In this document: piece after piece, positions 24,194 through 36,893 of the stretch
Layout of the letters: each line of letters opens with the position of its first letter
How positions within the stretch are numbered: the stretch's first letter is position 1
Translations under genes and position numbers: made by a program
The notes under the pieces: model-generated
The model's input: the letters and a program-made list of their open reading frames with translations, nothing else
Databases searched by the model: none
Told to the model about the DNA's origin: nothing
Assembly (NCBI GenBank): GCA_958295665.1
Contig: OY282558.1
Coordinates: forward strand, 316,606,092 to 316,670,091
Direction: 5' to 3'
DNA: 64,000 bases
Source: Tipula vernalis
Taxonomy: Eukaryota; Arthropoda; Insecta; Diptera; Tipulidae

Positions 24194-24559
24194 ATGGAGA
24201 GAAGGGCATTTCATACAAGTTCGTTGAGTTATTTTAGTAGATCGAGTCGAGGTCAGACTGACCCAAGCGTGTTTCAAGTTGAATTAAACACTTTTAGGCT
24301 AACGGATAGGGCCTATGTTCCAGGGATGCTTGTCCTTGAATATTTTGAAAAATTTAAAACAAAAACCGAATCGAAAACGGATGTGATTAGGGTATTTGTT
24401 ATGACCAGAAAGTGTTTTGTCGTAAAACAGTTAACATGGGTCACGCATACTCCAACATTATTCCAAATATTTTATTTGAAAAAAAACGGTAAAAATTGCA
24501 TAACTTCTAAATACGTAAGGAAATCTAAATGGACTTATGTTGCAATTCCGCCAAAATAA
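24194..24559 (+). CDS. Unidentified 121-codon open frame
   Basis: An open frame with balanced composition, unlike the low-complexity frames elsewhere. It has a basic N-terminus (MERRAFHTSSLSYFSRSSRG), a middle part FQVELNTFRLTDRAYVPGMLVLEYFEKFKTK, and a C-terminal part with a KNCITSKYVRKSKWTYVAIPPK end. No signal peptide or transmembrane helix is seen. It does not match a family I know. It lies between a SINE and a repeat cluster inside the Antp intron, so a transposon fragment or chance frame is more likely than a host gene. No upstream promoter or splice context supports expression. Confidence 0.25.
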   Translation: MERRAFHTSSLSYFSRSSRGQTDPSVFQVELNTFRLTDRAYVPGMLVLEYFEKFKTKTESKTDVIRVFVMTRKCFVVKQLTWVTHTPTLFQIFYLKKNGKNCITSKYVRKSKWTYVAIPPK

Positions 24560-25220
24560 AATCTTAAAAATTTTTTTGACACAAAAGCAGACTTGAAGCC
24601 AAATCCATAGGTTTGGCACGATACGAACTCTATCGAAATATTTTATAACATTGGCTTATTGATATACGTTGGTTCTATTGAGAATTTAGGTGAAATTTAC
24701 AGTAAAGGAAACAGTCCGTTTCCAGGTCTATATGCTAGGCTTAGATTGAAGCATTGCGATTCGATCTTCCGGACGAGGCTTAAACATTAAAATACTGACA
24801 AATTGGCATGTTTTTGGAAAACAATTTTTGTTTTTATAAACGAAGAGGATATCCGACATCGATGAGCAGCTGGTGCTAACTCGTGAGGGTGACGTCCATC
24901 TCACCAATATACATATTTCAATAACACGTGAAATATGTGGTCTTCAAACAATTCGGGTTTATTTTAAGTTTTGTATTTTTAAATTATTTCTAACTAGCTA
25001 GCGGTTTTATTTATTTTAATTTAAAATAAATAAAATTGTTAGATCCAAACCATTCGTTATCATGTTTTCTTATAAATTAAATACAATACACATACACATA
25101 TATATACATTTATAACCAAATTTAATGTTTCCGTGCTCAAACCTAAATCCACTTTTTCCCTGAAACGTACTAGTCTGGAAGACAGCTTTTCCATTTGTGT
25201 ATTTTTTCATAACATGGCCG
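24560..25220. other. Unassigned intron DNA
   Basis: Nothing recognisable apart from an inverted pair TTATTTATTTTAATTTAAAATAAATAAAATTG near 25006-25038 (a palindrome of the AT-rich type). Confidence 0.4.
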
Positions 25221-25225
25221 ATAGG

Positions 25226-25915
25226 CTGAATCTCGAAAAGCTTAATGTCGAAAAGCCGAAGGTACGAAAAGGCTTGAACGTGTTTATGGGCCGATTGTGT
25301 CGAAAGGCAGAAATTGTCGTGAGACCGAATCAAAGTGAAGGGAATTAAGTGAAGGGACATTTTCTAAAATAAAGGATGATGTTATTAAGAGAAGGAGAAA
25401 TTGGTTAGGTGAAGGAAATTAATACTAAATCAAGAAAAATTCCTATAGGTGAAGTTAAATTATATTAAGTGAATAAATTTCAGTATAATCAGTTAAGAGA
25501 TAGCCAAACTTCCACCTCAATTGGCCATAGTCCAGAACTTAATCAAAAAAATCATTTTAGAATCCCTTTAACATTTCTATCTTATCTGCTCAATTACTAA
25601 AAGATGCGGCAAAATATGCTCAATAAGCTATTTGACCATAAAAAAATAATCACATTGCTTGGCCGCAACATATATTTTAACAAAACATTAAAAAAACTGT
25701 AACCGATACATGAAATAGTAATAAACACAACAAACACATTCAGCTATTCGACCAATTCAGCCTTACCACATTCAGCCCTTCGATCTACTCAGCCTTTAGA
25801 CATTCGGCGTTTGAAGACATTCGCCCTTTCGACATTCTTCCTTTCGGCTTTTCGATATTCGGCCTTCCGACCCATTTGGTCTTTCGACGTTCGGTCTTTG
25901 GACATTTGGCTTTTC
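25226..25915. repeat. Composite repeat with inverted CGACATTCGGCC arms
   Basis: The left arm (25226-25330) carries the 15.4-kb unit in inverted form (CGAAAAGCTTAATGTCGAAA, GTGTCGAAAGGCAGAAATTG). The right arm (about 25745-25915) carries it in the other orientation (CATTCAGCCCTTCGATC, CGACATTCTTCCTTTCGGC). Between them lie a GTGAAGGAAATTAA-type cryptic repeat (25335-25475) and one ~110-bp unit of the 13-kb family (25480-25570). The arrangement is that of a foldback element made of known modules. Confidence 0.65.
25480..25570 (+). repeat. Single unit of the ~110-bp repeat family
   Basis: ATAATCAGTTAAGAGATAGCC, TTGGCCATAGTCCAGAACTT and TCATTTTAGAATCCC appear in the same order and spacing as in the 12.7-13.5 kb array. 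Confidence 0.75.
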
Positions 25916-25919
25916 AAAA

Positions 25920-26740
25920 TAAAGTCCGTTTCTACCTATTTGCTGCCAGCAATTTTGGCTAATAAATCAAATCAAATATGACAAATATTGAGAAACTTAA
26001 GGAAATTCAAACTTATTTTTTCATTCATTTAACCTTGCCAGTTAAGCCTTGATATTCAACACTCTCAAAAACTTTGATGTAATAATTTAGCATAATTTTA
26101 TTTTCTTGAGGTTTTAAGCAAAATTTTTAGCCCAAGAAAGGATTTGAGAACTTTGATTTTAAGGTGTATTTCACGACTGAAACTTACTATATCGTATACC
26201 GCATAAAACTCAGCCTTTCATTTATCTGTCTTAGCTGTTCAAAGTGACTACACATAAAATAGTCTACAGAAATGTCTTCGAAAATTTTAGGCTAATAAAA
26301 GTTTTAGTTCAAATTTTTGTATTCAGTTGTCTGAATCTACATAACTTTTCAACCGCAGATAAAACTTTTTTGTTATAATGAGTTAGTCTGTGTGATCTCC
26401 TGATGGCTCCAGAATCCAATATTATTTTTATAAGTTTTGCCAATAAATCTTCCGATTTTTCTTAATAATTAGCTCTGTGAATATGAAATAATTTTGTTCG
26501 CATATTTACCTTTGTTGAGTTGGCCAAAAATTGTATTCAAAAAAAACAGAAATTGTCAACCACGACAGAAAAATATTGGACAATATAATGTCATTATAGA
26601 GTCTCTACTATTAATGAAATTTCTCTAGTGTTAATAATCATTTATTGTTGAAATATGATAACTCCGAATAGGTAAAAATTATTTCTGATATACGAAAAAA
26701 TTTTAAAAATTGCAGATATCGCTAAAAATTTTACCATGTC
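25920..26740. other. Unassigned intron DNA
   Basis: Nothing recognisable. Confidence 0.4.
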
Positions 26741-26744
26741 AAAC

Positions 26745-28640
26745 CTACAGGTGGCAACAATACTCGACTTGAGAAGATACCCGCTCAAACTGCGAAAGTC
26801 TTATGAAATACGACTCAAGAGGCTTTGCGGCTATATTTGACCTAGCTATCATGAGATTGGTGCTAATAATACAGAACTTGAAAAACTACTTCAGGTCAAA
26901 AGTGTGAACAATTCTCGAATACCTACTGGCAATTGATAGGTCTAACAGAAAATCGTAATGGGATTGGTGCTAATAATACATGGCTTGAGAAAATGCTCAG
27001 TTGAACTGAGAAAATAAAATTAAAAAACTCAGGCGGCTTTACGGTCATAGGACTAATAAAAAATCATCGTGAGATTGGTGCTTATAATGTTGAGGTTAAG
27101 AAAATACTCAGTTGGACAGCGAAAATAAAACTCAATATGCCTCACGAGGCTTCGCGGCCATATTTGACCATGATATCCGCATATTATAGTTCTGCAAAAA
27201 ATCCTGAGTACTGGCAACTGGTAGATCTAAAATAAAATCAAACATACCATCCCCATGACAAAAGCGTGAACAATTCCAGGGTATTGGCAATTCATAGCTG
27301 TAACAGAAAATGGTTATGAGATTGAAGCTTGATTTGAGAAAATTCTCAGTCGCAATGACAAAATACTGAAAAAAATCTAGAGTACTGACCATTAGAAAAT
27401 TCTAAGTAGAACTGCAAAAATCAAACAATATTTCATAATACGGACGAGCTCTGCGGCCATAATTGACCATACTGTCACCATGTCAGAAGAAAATCTTCAT
27501 GAGATTGGTGCTTTTACGTAAGAGAGAGCTTGAGAAATTACTCAGTTGAACCGCCAAAATCAAATTAGACATGACTCACGAGGTTCTGCGGCCATAATTG
27601 TCAACGCCATCCCATCCCTATGACAAAATTGTCAAAAAATTATAGAGTACTGGCAATTGATAGGCCTTACATAAAATCATCATGAGATTGGAGCCAATAT
27701 TAAGGGACTTGAGAAAATAAACAGATAAATTTTGCGAACAACGAAATAAATACGAATCACGAGACTTTGCGGCAATATTTATGCATACTATATATCCATG
27801 TCAAAAGTGTGAACAATTTCAGAGTACTGGCAATTCAGATCTAACAGAAAATCGTCATGGGATTGGTGCTAATAATACATGGTTTGAGGAAATGCTCAGT
27901 TGAACAGAGAAAATAAAATTAAATATGGATCAGGCGGCTTTGCGGCCATGTTTTACTATGACATTTCCATGACAATATTCTAAAAAAATTGCAAAGTACC
28001 GGCAATTAATAGGTTTAATAAAAAATCATCATGAGATTGGTGCTTATAATATAGAGCTGAAGAAAATACTCAGTTGGACTGTGAAAATAAAATTAAATAT
28101 GGCTCACGGATCTTCGCGGCTATTTTTGACCATGCCATCCACATGACAAAAGTGTGAATAATTCCAGTGTACTGGCAATTTATAGTTCTAAAATCATCAT
28201 GAGATTGGTGCTTGTATTGTGAAAATTCGCAGTCGCAATCAAAATCAATTTTTCATAAGACGGACTGCGGCCATATTTGACCATACCAAAATTCTTGAAA
28301 ACCCCAGAGTTCTGGCGATTAGTACGTTCTGGCGATTGGTATATTACCATGTCAAAATTCTTGAAAACTCCAGAGTTCTGGCGATTGGTACGTCTAGCAG
28401 AAAATCATCATAAGATTGGTGCTTTTACGTAATACAGAACTTGAGAAAATACTCAGTTGAACTTCGAAAATCAAATTAGACATGACTCACGAGGTTCTGC
28501 GGCCATAATTGTCAATGCCATCCCATCCCTGTGACAAAATTGTAAACAAATTCCAGAGTACTGGCAATTAATAGGACTTACATAAAATCATCAAGGGGTT
28601 GTGCCAACAACGCACAACTTGAGAAATACTCAGTTGAATT
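26745..28640 (+). repeat. Satellite-like tandem array, period ~110-180 bp
   Basis: The phrase CATGAGATTGGTGCT recurs about eleven times (near 26850, 26957, 27068, 27317, 27501, 27684, 27859, 28033, 28201, 28412, 28594). Spacing is mostly 168-183 in the right half, and about 110 or 250 in the left. Each unit also has a TTGAGAAAATACTCAGTTGAACTG phrase, CTCACGAGG-TT-TGCGGCCATA, ATGACAAAA-TGT, and AGAGTACTGGCAATTGATAGG. Units are diverged, with deletions. The array is non-coding on both strands; the open frames at 27132-27392 and 28219-28413 are repeat translations. Confidence 0.85.
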
Positions 28641-29339
28641 ATGAAAATTGTAAAATTTTTGCTTCATGTTTCCCATGATAGTATTATTTTTGTGTTGCGA
28701 GTATGCCGTGATAAATTTTGCTATCGTGACAGTAGGTTTTTTGGGTTAACATTACAGAGAGAATTTTTATTTTAGTGTTAACACTCCGTTTTATAACGTT
28801 TAAACCCCGTTATGTTTGGGATTAATTTCTCAATGGGAGGCCAAGAAATCCATTTTATTGTTTTTCACCGGAGAATAAAAGGAAAACGTTTATACAGCCC
28901 TGAACGTCAGATGTCACCTACGAAAATTATTCTAATTAGCTTAGTAAAATACCTGTACAATAAACAAACAGCAATAATTTTTAATTATCATTCAACAAAA
29001 GTTTGCTTAAATTTGTGAAGTTAGTTGACATTAAACTGGTAAAAATAAAATTTAATTATTTTCAAAACATTTGTGTTTTTGGGGGAATTTTTGATCGAAT
29101 TAAGCTACCGCTAAAGTACTTTGACCGGAATTAAAGAATATGGGCCTTGCTCACGAATGTCCTCTCATCTTTTTTTTTTAGGCTTGGCTCCTACATAAAT
29201 ATTGCCAAAAATGCAAATTTATAATTTTCTACTTACATATTTTAATTCATAATTCAATTTTACTGATATTTTCCTTACTCTTTGAAATAGAATCGGATTA
29301 CTCCCTACAAATATTCTGTCGACTTGTAGTTGTTTCGTA
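28641..29339. other. Unassigned intron DNA
   Basis: Nothing recognisable. Confidence 0.4.
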
Positions 29340-29723
29340 TCAAATTTGTATCCCACTCATCCTAATAAATTCATTCTTTTCCTTATAAGCCAAAAAATCG
29401 CCCTCATTCATTAGATCACTTAGATTTCTTCCATTCCGTAGGATGTTGAACTTAGATCTACATTGGCTGTATCTGAGACAACCCAATATTAGATGTTCAA
29501 CATCATCCACACTTCCACACAACTCACAATCTTTGTCCTTACTCAAATGACGTTTCCAAAAGCATTCCTTCCCGTTTCCTTGGCTCAGTTTGATTCTCTC
29601 AACCGTTCGCAACATTCGCGTATTTCCTTTGAGCTCCCTAAAGATCGGAATTCTCAAAGGAATACCACGAAGAACTATGTACTTCATTCCTTTCGTTAGA
29701 CTTTTCTCGTTAAATTGATTCAT
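29340..29723 (-). pseudogene. LINE ORF2 C-terminal fragment
   Basis: An open frame of 127 codons on the minus strand. The middle reads RTVERIKLSQGNGKECFWKRH...DKDCELCGSVDDVEHLILGCLRYSQCRSKF. This is the C-terminal zinc-knuckle-like region of many LINE ORF2 proteins (C..C....D..HLL..C..Y...R..L), where Cys, Cys, His and Cys are all kept. The reverse transcriptase and RNase H parts are absent upstream on the minus strand (above 29723), so this is a 5'-truncated LINE copy. It is a different copy, and probably a different lineage, from the relic at the left edge. Confidence 0.75.
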
Positions 29724-30290
29724 CTGAATTATTCGAACTACATCCTCTCATATTATAGCATGCACACATAAAAACATGACTTTCAGAATTACGGTTATGT
29801 TTCTTTTCCACCTAACTGACTAATTAATTTAAAGCTTCTTCCAATGATGTAACTTGGACTTCCTTTACCAACATTCAAATTTTTGACTGGGTTAATAGAA
29901 ATTTTTAAAACTATAGTTGACACTCTAAAGCCATTTCAATGTTAATTTCGATTAGGAATTTTCCTTACTTTCGTTTGAAATAAGTTCTGTGAAAATTTCA
30001 CGATGACTAGAATACTCGATTTTTTATAAGGGAATTTAATCAAATTTCTCAAAACGGAAAAGTCCAGTGTACGGATCCGCCTTATCCCAACGAATCGCCT
30101 GCACTATTGATATACCCACCTGTCAATCAAAATTCGAACACAAATCCCATTTCATGATTAATCATATTTGTTTCCAACCATCCAGAGCTCAGGATTTTTA
30201 TATTGCGATCGCCATATTATTTAAACAGGATATGATTACCACACCCATAACAATAATAATATTGGAACGCTAAAGTGTATTCTAATAATT
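29724..30290. other. Unassigned intron DNA
   Basis: Nothing recognisable. Confidence 0.4.
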
Positions 30291-30299
30291 TACCGAGAA

Positions 30300-32560
30300 T
30301 ACAAAAACAACAACATCAGAACGAAATTCTATATATCGTAACAATGTATGTATATAGAGGCCGAGATACCATGATGATGATGATTCAGGTTCAGGATTTT
30401 CGATGTTACAAAAAACAAAAAAAAAAAAAAACAAACGAAAAATATGTCGACCCATATCAAAAGACATGACAGCTGATTTTTTTTCTAACTTGCGTTCTTA
30501 TTTAAAAAAATAAAAATTTAAAATACAAAAATTGTATCCAAAGAAGATACAGGAGACTTTTGTTGTTTGTGCGCGCGAAGACTGTAATAATAAGGAATCA
30601 ACTTTAAATTTTTTTTCTTTTTTTTTTTGAAAAAGAAATGCATGAAAACAAAAGATAGACACAAAATTATTATATTTTCTTTAAATTAAAGTGAAAAAAA
30701 AAAAAAAAAAAAAACTTTCTTGTGAAAAAAATAAAAATTGTAACACAAATGAATCGTTCTCGTGATGCCAGATGGAACTAATTTAAAACTATTTCTGTTG
30801 TTTTATTTAATTTTTTTTTTTTTTTTACGGAAAAAGATAAAAGAAAAGTTTTCAATTTCTTTTGTCTTTCACGTATTTATACATCCAAAGATATATTAAC
30901 AGCAACAACAATAATTATCTTTCATTGAAATTAGCAAATTTTTTTTTTTTTACTTGGTTTAAGATTAGCTAAAATATTTTTTGCTGTTGGTACTTTGATC
31001 ATTACACGGGCATTCATTTTTGTTGTTGTTTTCTCTTCTAGATTTTGATGAAGGTGGTGGTATTTTACGAATATTTTTTTCTTGTGTGTCTATCTATATA
31101 TACAGAACTAAATAAAACTAAGATTAATTGAGGTGGAGTATTATATGATTAAGTTTTTTGTTTTAAATTAATAAAATCTTGGATATAGATTAGTTTTGTG
31201 TTTATGTACGCGATGGATTTTGATTGATTTCGGGTATATTTATATAAATATTTTTCTATTTGCGCGCGCGGGATCCCATTTTCTGTAAGACGATTTTAAA
31301 TTCATAGAATTCTAAAGTTGTATATTAAGTTCGCCGCCAGCATTTTTTTTTTTTTTTGTAAGTAAGTAGGGATCGCTCAAATATTTCAGGAAATGAGCGC
31401 TTTGAACCATATACACGAGTACAGCAAGTTTGCCAAATTTTGGATTTAGTGAAAGTAATTTTGCAGACACATGTTGTAATTAAATAATGAATGCCTTTCT
31501 TTTTATGCTCAACAATAATTATTTTGTTTGTGTATAGGAACAAAAATAAAAATAAAATTAGAATTTTTATATCTTACACATGAAATTTGTTATTAACGTT
31601 ATACACTATAATTAAAAACAAATTAAATTTAGATTTTTGGATAGTTTAGATTTCATTTTTAATTTAAAAATACCGACAAAATATTGTATAAAAAGATAAA
31701 TAAATTAAAAGTTTCTAAACATCAATCTAAAAAAAAAAAAAAAATTATTTCAATGCTTTTGGTCATAAATTATTATGAAACGAAATACATAATGTTCATC
31801 ACATTTGATGATGGATTTCGCAAGCATAATAAAATAAAATATAAGATAGCCCTTAATTACGAGTACACGTACTTGATATACACCTTTTACAAATTATACG
31901 ACATTTTCATTAAAAAACGATGTAAAATGAATAATTATTAATTTTTTGTACATAAATACATACATACATAATATAGAAACATAATAATGTGTCATAATCA
32001 TAATAACCACCGCATATTATACGATTATAAAATAACACATATTTTTATTTGTTAATTAAAATAATATAAGATAAAAAAAAAGATATCTTGTCACATGAGA
32101 AGAATCTTTATTTATTTAGTTTTTTTTTTGGTTTAAGAGAGATGCAAATGGAATAAGAAAAATTACTACTGTAAAGTAAAATTAGAATCTAACTCATTAG
32201 TTTAATAAATATATGTAGATATTTTTTTAATTTTTTTTTTGGTACACACAGTCTACTCTCTATACACAATGAAATTTGGTATTTAAAAGACGAAAAAAAA
32301 ACTAAGCTAAAAATAAAAATTTGGTGTATTTTCTAAACTATATGGTGGTTAATTATAATTGATTAAATGTAATGTCAACATGACAGAAAATTATATAAGA
32401 TTTAATGCAATGTTATATACACGCACATAATACAATGTTAGATGGAATCCAATGATAGATAATCTTTGGGATTAAGACACGTGTTTTATTCTTGTTTGTT
32501 TGTTATGTCTTTCAATGTTGTTGTTTTTTTTTTTGAAGTAGAACGGAAATTTATACCAAA
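30300..32560. other. Homopolymer-rich intron island
   Basis: Many A/T runs of 9-22, CAACAACAACA, ATGATGATGATG (30370), ACATACATACATA (31958), GCGCGCGC (31263) and TGTTGTTGTTTT motifs. No transposon or coding signal is visible. It is the longest island of this texture and the clearest candidate for ancestral Antp intron sequence. Confidence 0.45.
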
Positions 32561-32887
32561 GAATTTTCATGTTTGAAAAATTCTGTCACATATTTTCTGT
32601 ATACAAAGTATTTAAGACATAACACGTTCCTTCAATGTTTTTGGATTTAATTAGATTGATTTTTTAAACGCCTTCGTTAGTTATTAAGCAAACTTGGTAT
32701 TTTGTCGAAGGCTATCATCTAAGTGTCATTTTGTAAGGAAAGTTATTCGAGCTCATATAGTATCTGCCTATTTGACATCGAGACTTAAATCTTGGAAAAT
32801 TTGGAGAGAATTTAATTATTTATGAAGAAAAACATTTTTAACGATGAAGTTTAGTGAAATTAAAATTCTTCATAATAATGCGTAACC

Positions 32888-35725
32888 CTAGCAATCACTG
32901 AAATAATGACTATTGAAAACTAACCTTACAAGAAGACTTTTCATTAATTGCATGGTGATAAGTAACGCAATTTAGTCAAGAAACGTAAAAACAAAAATTA
33001 AGCCAAAAAAATCGATCTGACGTACACCCACAAGTACATTTGGAGCACATTTGCTGCCTAAAGCAGAAAACTAGTTGATCTAATAGGTAGCCATTTTCCG
33101 AAAAGGCGAATCTAAACCTTTAAACTCGCATTTGCGCACCAATTTTATTTTTTGCAAAACAGGTTAAGATATATTTCAAGGCGCCGAGTGCGTAGGCCGA
33201 AGGCCACTAGTCTTTCTAGTTTACCTGCATTAAGCCTTATTCAAGCGGAAATTTCATTTTGAGCAGTAACCATCCCATTAGCAGTGTGCTTTATATGTAA
33301 ACAATGAGAATGAATTGTATAGAATGACGCGACCTAATGTTTATTCATACTGTTTTGTGCCATAGCTTAAAATTCATATAAATATGAGATACCAGTAAAC
33401 CACCCTTCCTCAGCTCAATGTTATCCCAAAAAAATCGGTTTTATCTGCGGATACCTATGACAATTTACAATCGATTTAATGTAATGTGATGGATTTAATG
33501 TGATGTACCAAAATTATTAGAAACTGATATATCATCAGCGTATCTTTCACATATGCTTCGCGGACTTCATTAAGATTATGATTTTATATAGGATTTTCTG
33601 CTAACTTTGTATCAAGTTCCCAATGTACCTCGGTTTGCAATTCCATTGAATTTCACCAATTCCTGAATATGTATTTGAATTGTTTGTTGCGTTGTATTTC
33701 ACACTGCTTGATTAGATGCCAGTTTTGAGGCAAAAAAATTCAGTTAGATGTTTGTTCAGTATGTTATTGTCTGGCTAACCTAATTAAAAACGAAAGCATC
33801 TTTTCAAATAACCTCAAAATACTAAAAATTTTGTGTTTCCTTGAACACTAAAATTGAAAAAGGAAAAATATTGCAAGTTACTTTTTAGTCCAGGACATTA
33901 ATTAGTTATTAATTACATTGTGATTTAAATAGCCGTACTTCTACATTATGTTTCAAATTCGAAAATGAATGATTCAAAATCAAATCCTAGAATAATTGGT
34001 GTTTGAATCCACTTAAATCTTAACGGTTCAAGAAAGATTATTCTTCAGCCATGCCTATACAGGATCTAGCCCTGATTCATCTAATAAAATTGTAAATTTC
34101 CTGCAGAGATATTAGTTCGACAAATTTTTAATTGAATATAAGACTATCAAACTCTCGTCAAAATTCGGAAAGTATGAGATGCTGTTAAATTGTTTACAAA
34201 TTCAGATTGTAAATAATATTTTTCGGATTTTATATTATGGCGGATTTGACATCAACCTTTTCTATAACTAATTTTAGGGGTTGCTGTGCCAAAAACTCTC
34301 CCTACTCTCCTCCTTGAATCAACTGACAAATATTTCCTCATTATTTATTTGAGCCACTTATGAAAAGCCGTAGAATAAAAGAAATTCTCGAATTCGTATT
34401 TAATACTTTAATAAATTTGAAAAAATTGAAAAAATATTTATTCTCTTCTTTAATTTGAGCTATGCCAATTTTGGCAGAAGGCCATCTTAATTTTTTTAAT
34501 TTGAGTATTTTACAAATCCAAAGCACTTTGTAAAGAATGAACGCTTTTGAAATTCGGCCATTCTAAAAAGAGACTTTAAAATGTTCATGTTTTGGAAAAT
34601 AAAAATTTTCGCAATTCGAATTAATATTTCATAGTTTGTTGAAGTCGCTTCAAGACGAACTCAAACTCAAGTGGTTTTCTATGTCCGATATTGGTTTACA
34701 ATATAAATTAGTTTCAAGCGTTATTAAGTTTTCGGTAAAATTTTTAGATTTAGTTTTCTGTCGCAGAACAATGAAGCTGTGATAGTGTTCAGCTATCTGA
34801 AGTCTTTAAAGAGCGCCACCCCAACTTTTTTTACCCATATACGTCAAATTATAATTCTTATTTTAGCTTCTGTTTATTTATGCATTATTATTAGTTTTCC
34901 GTCATTATTCACTAATGAACGAGGAATCTAATCTTTCACAAATTATTCATTCCTTATTCTTTCATTATTCATGGATTATTCAGTATATTCACTTATTATT
35001 CAATGATTATTTACTTAACATATTTGTTGTTTACTCGTGGACTAATATCACCAATAATGAATGTTCGTTAAAAATTTTTTTAAAGGAGTAACATCCGAAA
35101 CGATTGTAATTTCATTTACAAATAAAATAAATATCACGTTAAAGAAAGTGACAAAACCGAAATATTGTGTTTTATTATATAAAAACTTTTATTTTTTGAT
35201 TATTTACTCTATACTCACTCATTACTATACTCACTCATTGTTCACTGATTATTTGCTCTAATATTCACTTTCTATTCATTGTTGAAAGATAAATTCACTC
35301 AATATTTAATCATTATTCTCCTAATATTCACTGAAAATTAACTACTTATAACTTGATTAATCAATTAATCACCCAATATATGTTTCATTACTCACACATT
35401 ATTCATATCTAATTCGTTCACTATTCACTTTCTATATAATGATTATTAACCTAATGTTCACTGATGAATGATAAAATCGCGCGATATTCTCTCACTATTA
35501 ATACATTATTCACTCATTATTTTTCCAAAATGCACTCAATATATTTATACTTTTTATTCACACATTATTTCAACCATTATTCTCTGATTAGTCCCTTATT
35601 TCCCACTGATCAAATCACTAATTATTTATTCAATATTCACGCATTATTCACTCATTCATTCTGATTATTTTCATTTTCGTGATTGTTAACCCGAGTTTCC
35701 ACTATGTAACAAACGTTACAAAAAT
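32888..35725 (+). repeat. Large dispersed repeat, copy A
   Basis: Copy A and copy B (37847-39935) share a left boundary CTAGCAATCACTGAAAT. Inside, both carry GGCGAATCTAAACCTTTAAA-TCGCATTTG, ATGCTTCGCGGACTTCATT, TGTACCTCGGTTTGCAAT, GCTCTATTAAGTTTT-like phrases and a long ATTATTCACT tract. Both end in CGAGTTTCCACTAT-TAACAAA. Copy A is about 2.84 kb. Divergence is high, with many insertions and deletions, so the duplication is old. No transposase or reverse transcriptase motif is visible. Confidence 0.85.
34860..35680 (+). repeat. ATTATTCACT cryptic tandem tract (copy A)
   Basis: Irregular repetition of ATTATTCACT(C/G), ATTCACTCATTATTC and TGATTATT over 800 bases. It is interrupted near 35040-35200 by a stretch without the unit. 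The open frames at 35061 and 35464 are translations of this repeat. Confidence 0.8.
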
Positions 35726-35744
35726 ATTGTTATATATTATGAAT

Positions 35745-35812
35745 AGAAACAACTAAGATTCCCAAACATAATATATGGTAATATATTATGTTTGGGGATC
35801 CTAGTTGTTTCT
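35745..35812. repeat. 32-bp near-perfect hairpin
   Basis: The arms 35745-35776 (starting AGAAACAACTAAGATTCCCA) and 35781-35812 (ending CCTAGTTGTTTCT) pair with two mismatches around a 4-base loop GGTA. It lies 20 bases after the end of repeat copy A. It looks like a tiny foldback element or the relic of a MITE. The stem is miRNA-sized, but the loop is very short for a precursor. Confidence 0.8.
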
Positions 35813-35829
35813 ACTTCGAATAGTGTCTG

Positions 35830-36890
35830 TATTAATTTTAAATCTGGTAAGATTGTTTACTTTATTTGGTGTTTGATACCAGGACCGTTCAAATATACAT
35901 ATATAGTTCGGGATATTCTTAACGTTTTACTATAAAAGAACGCCAAGCCAAAATGGGTTTCGCAACGCTACCCACGTTCTCCATTCTACTTAAATAGCAA
36001 GATTACCTATAGCCTTTATTCTAGCTTGTGCACTATAACAAACACTTTTTAAGTTAAAAGATTCATTTTTTATATTTTCGAAAATTCATTTTTCCAGTTA
36101 TTCACTTTTAATAACAACATTTTCTACAAAATATAAAATTCTTTCTACTCCCATTGTCTGCCTTAGTATTAACTTATCTTAGCAATATATCTAGTGAACT
36201 AATCATATTGTCAAAAGTCTTGTGTTGAATCAATGATTAAGGGAAATATGTTGCTTCTTTTAACTTAGATACAGTGACCTTAGATCCCAAAAACCCGATC
36301 ACAAAAAAAACTAAAATGCATTTCGGTAGCGGGTCAAACCACAATACATTGTCAGGATTTAAAATATAGGTGTTTAATTATATTATCGTGATCGGTGAAC
36401 TCTTAGCCCGATCGCGAAACTAGCATGGAGTATATAATGTGTAGACGATTGGTCTGTCCGATTTGAAACTTTAAATAAATTGCAAAATACTTAGAAGCGG
36501 TCGGAACATAGAACAAATATCACATTCATGCAAGAAATTCTGATGCTCAAATTTCAACAATTTTAATTGAAATTTGAATTATATGTTAGCTCTTTAAAGG
36601 TAGAGAAATGATACTAATTTAAATTCGAGGATTAGTGCAAAATTTGAAATTTGATTTAAAACAATCATAAAATCAAATATTAAATTATTCCAAATTTGGA
36701 AATTAGGTATAAGGAATTTAATTTTAAAATTGGTTATTAAAAAATTAGGTATTTTGTGATTTTGAAAGTTTATTTAATTCCGGTTGAAACTTGAAACACC
36801 AATTAGAAAAAAATGGTCAAATTTGGCTTAAAAAATTTATGAATTTATTGAAAATTCTAATTTTCTGAAATTTTAAGTTTTTAATTCAAA
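35830..36890. other. Unassigned intron DNA
   Basis: Nothing recognisable. Confidence 0.4.
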
Positions 36891-36893
36891 AAT

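Noticed and set aside
27132..28413. Open frames within the 26.7-28.6 kb array
   Set aside because: Tandem units are diverged without keeping any reading frame, so the frames are accidental.
34860..35664. Open frames at 35061 and 35464
   Set aside because: They are translations of the ATTATTCACT cryptic repeat or of adjacent AT-rich DNA and are not shared intact with copy B.
35745..35812. MicroRNA precursor
   Set aside because: A four-base loop and fully paired arms are unlike an animal pre-miRNA; a foldback element end is simpler. Small-RNA data could reopen it.
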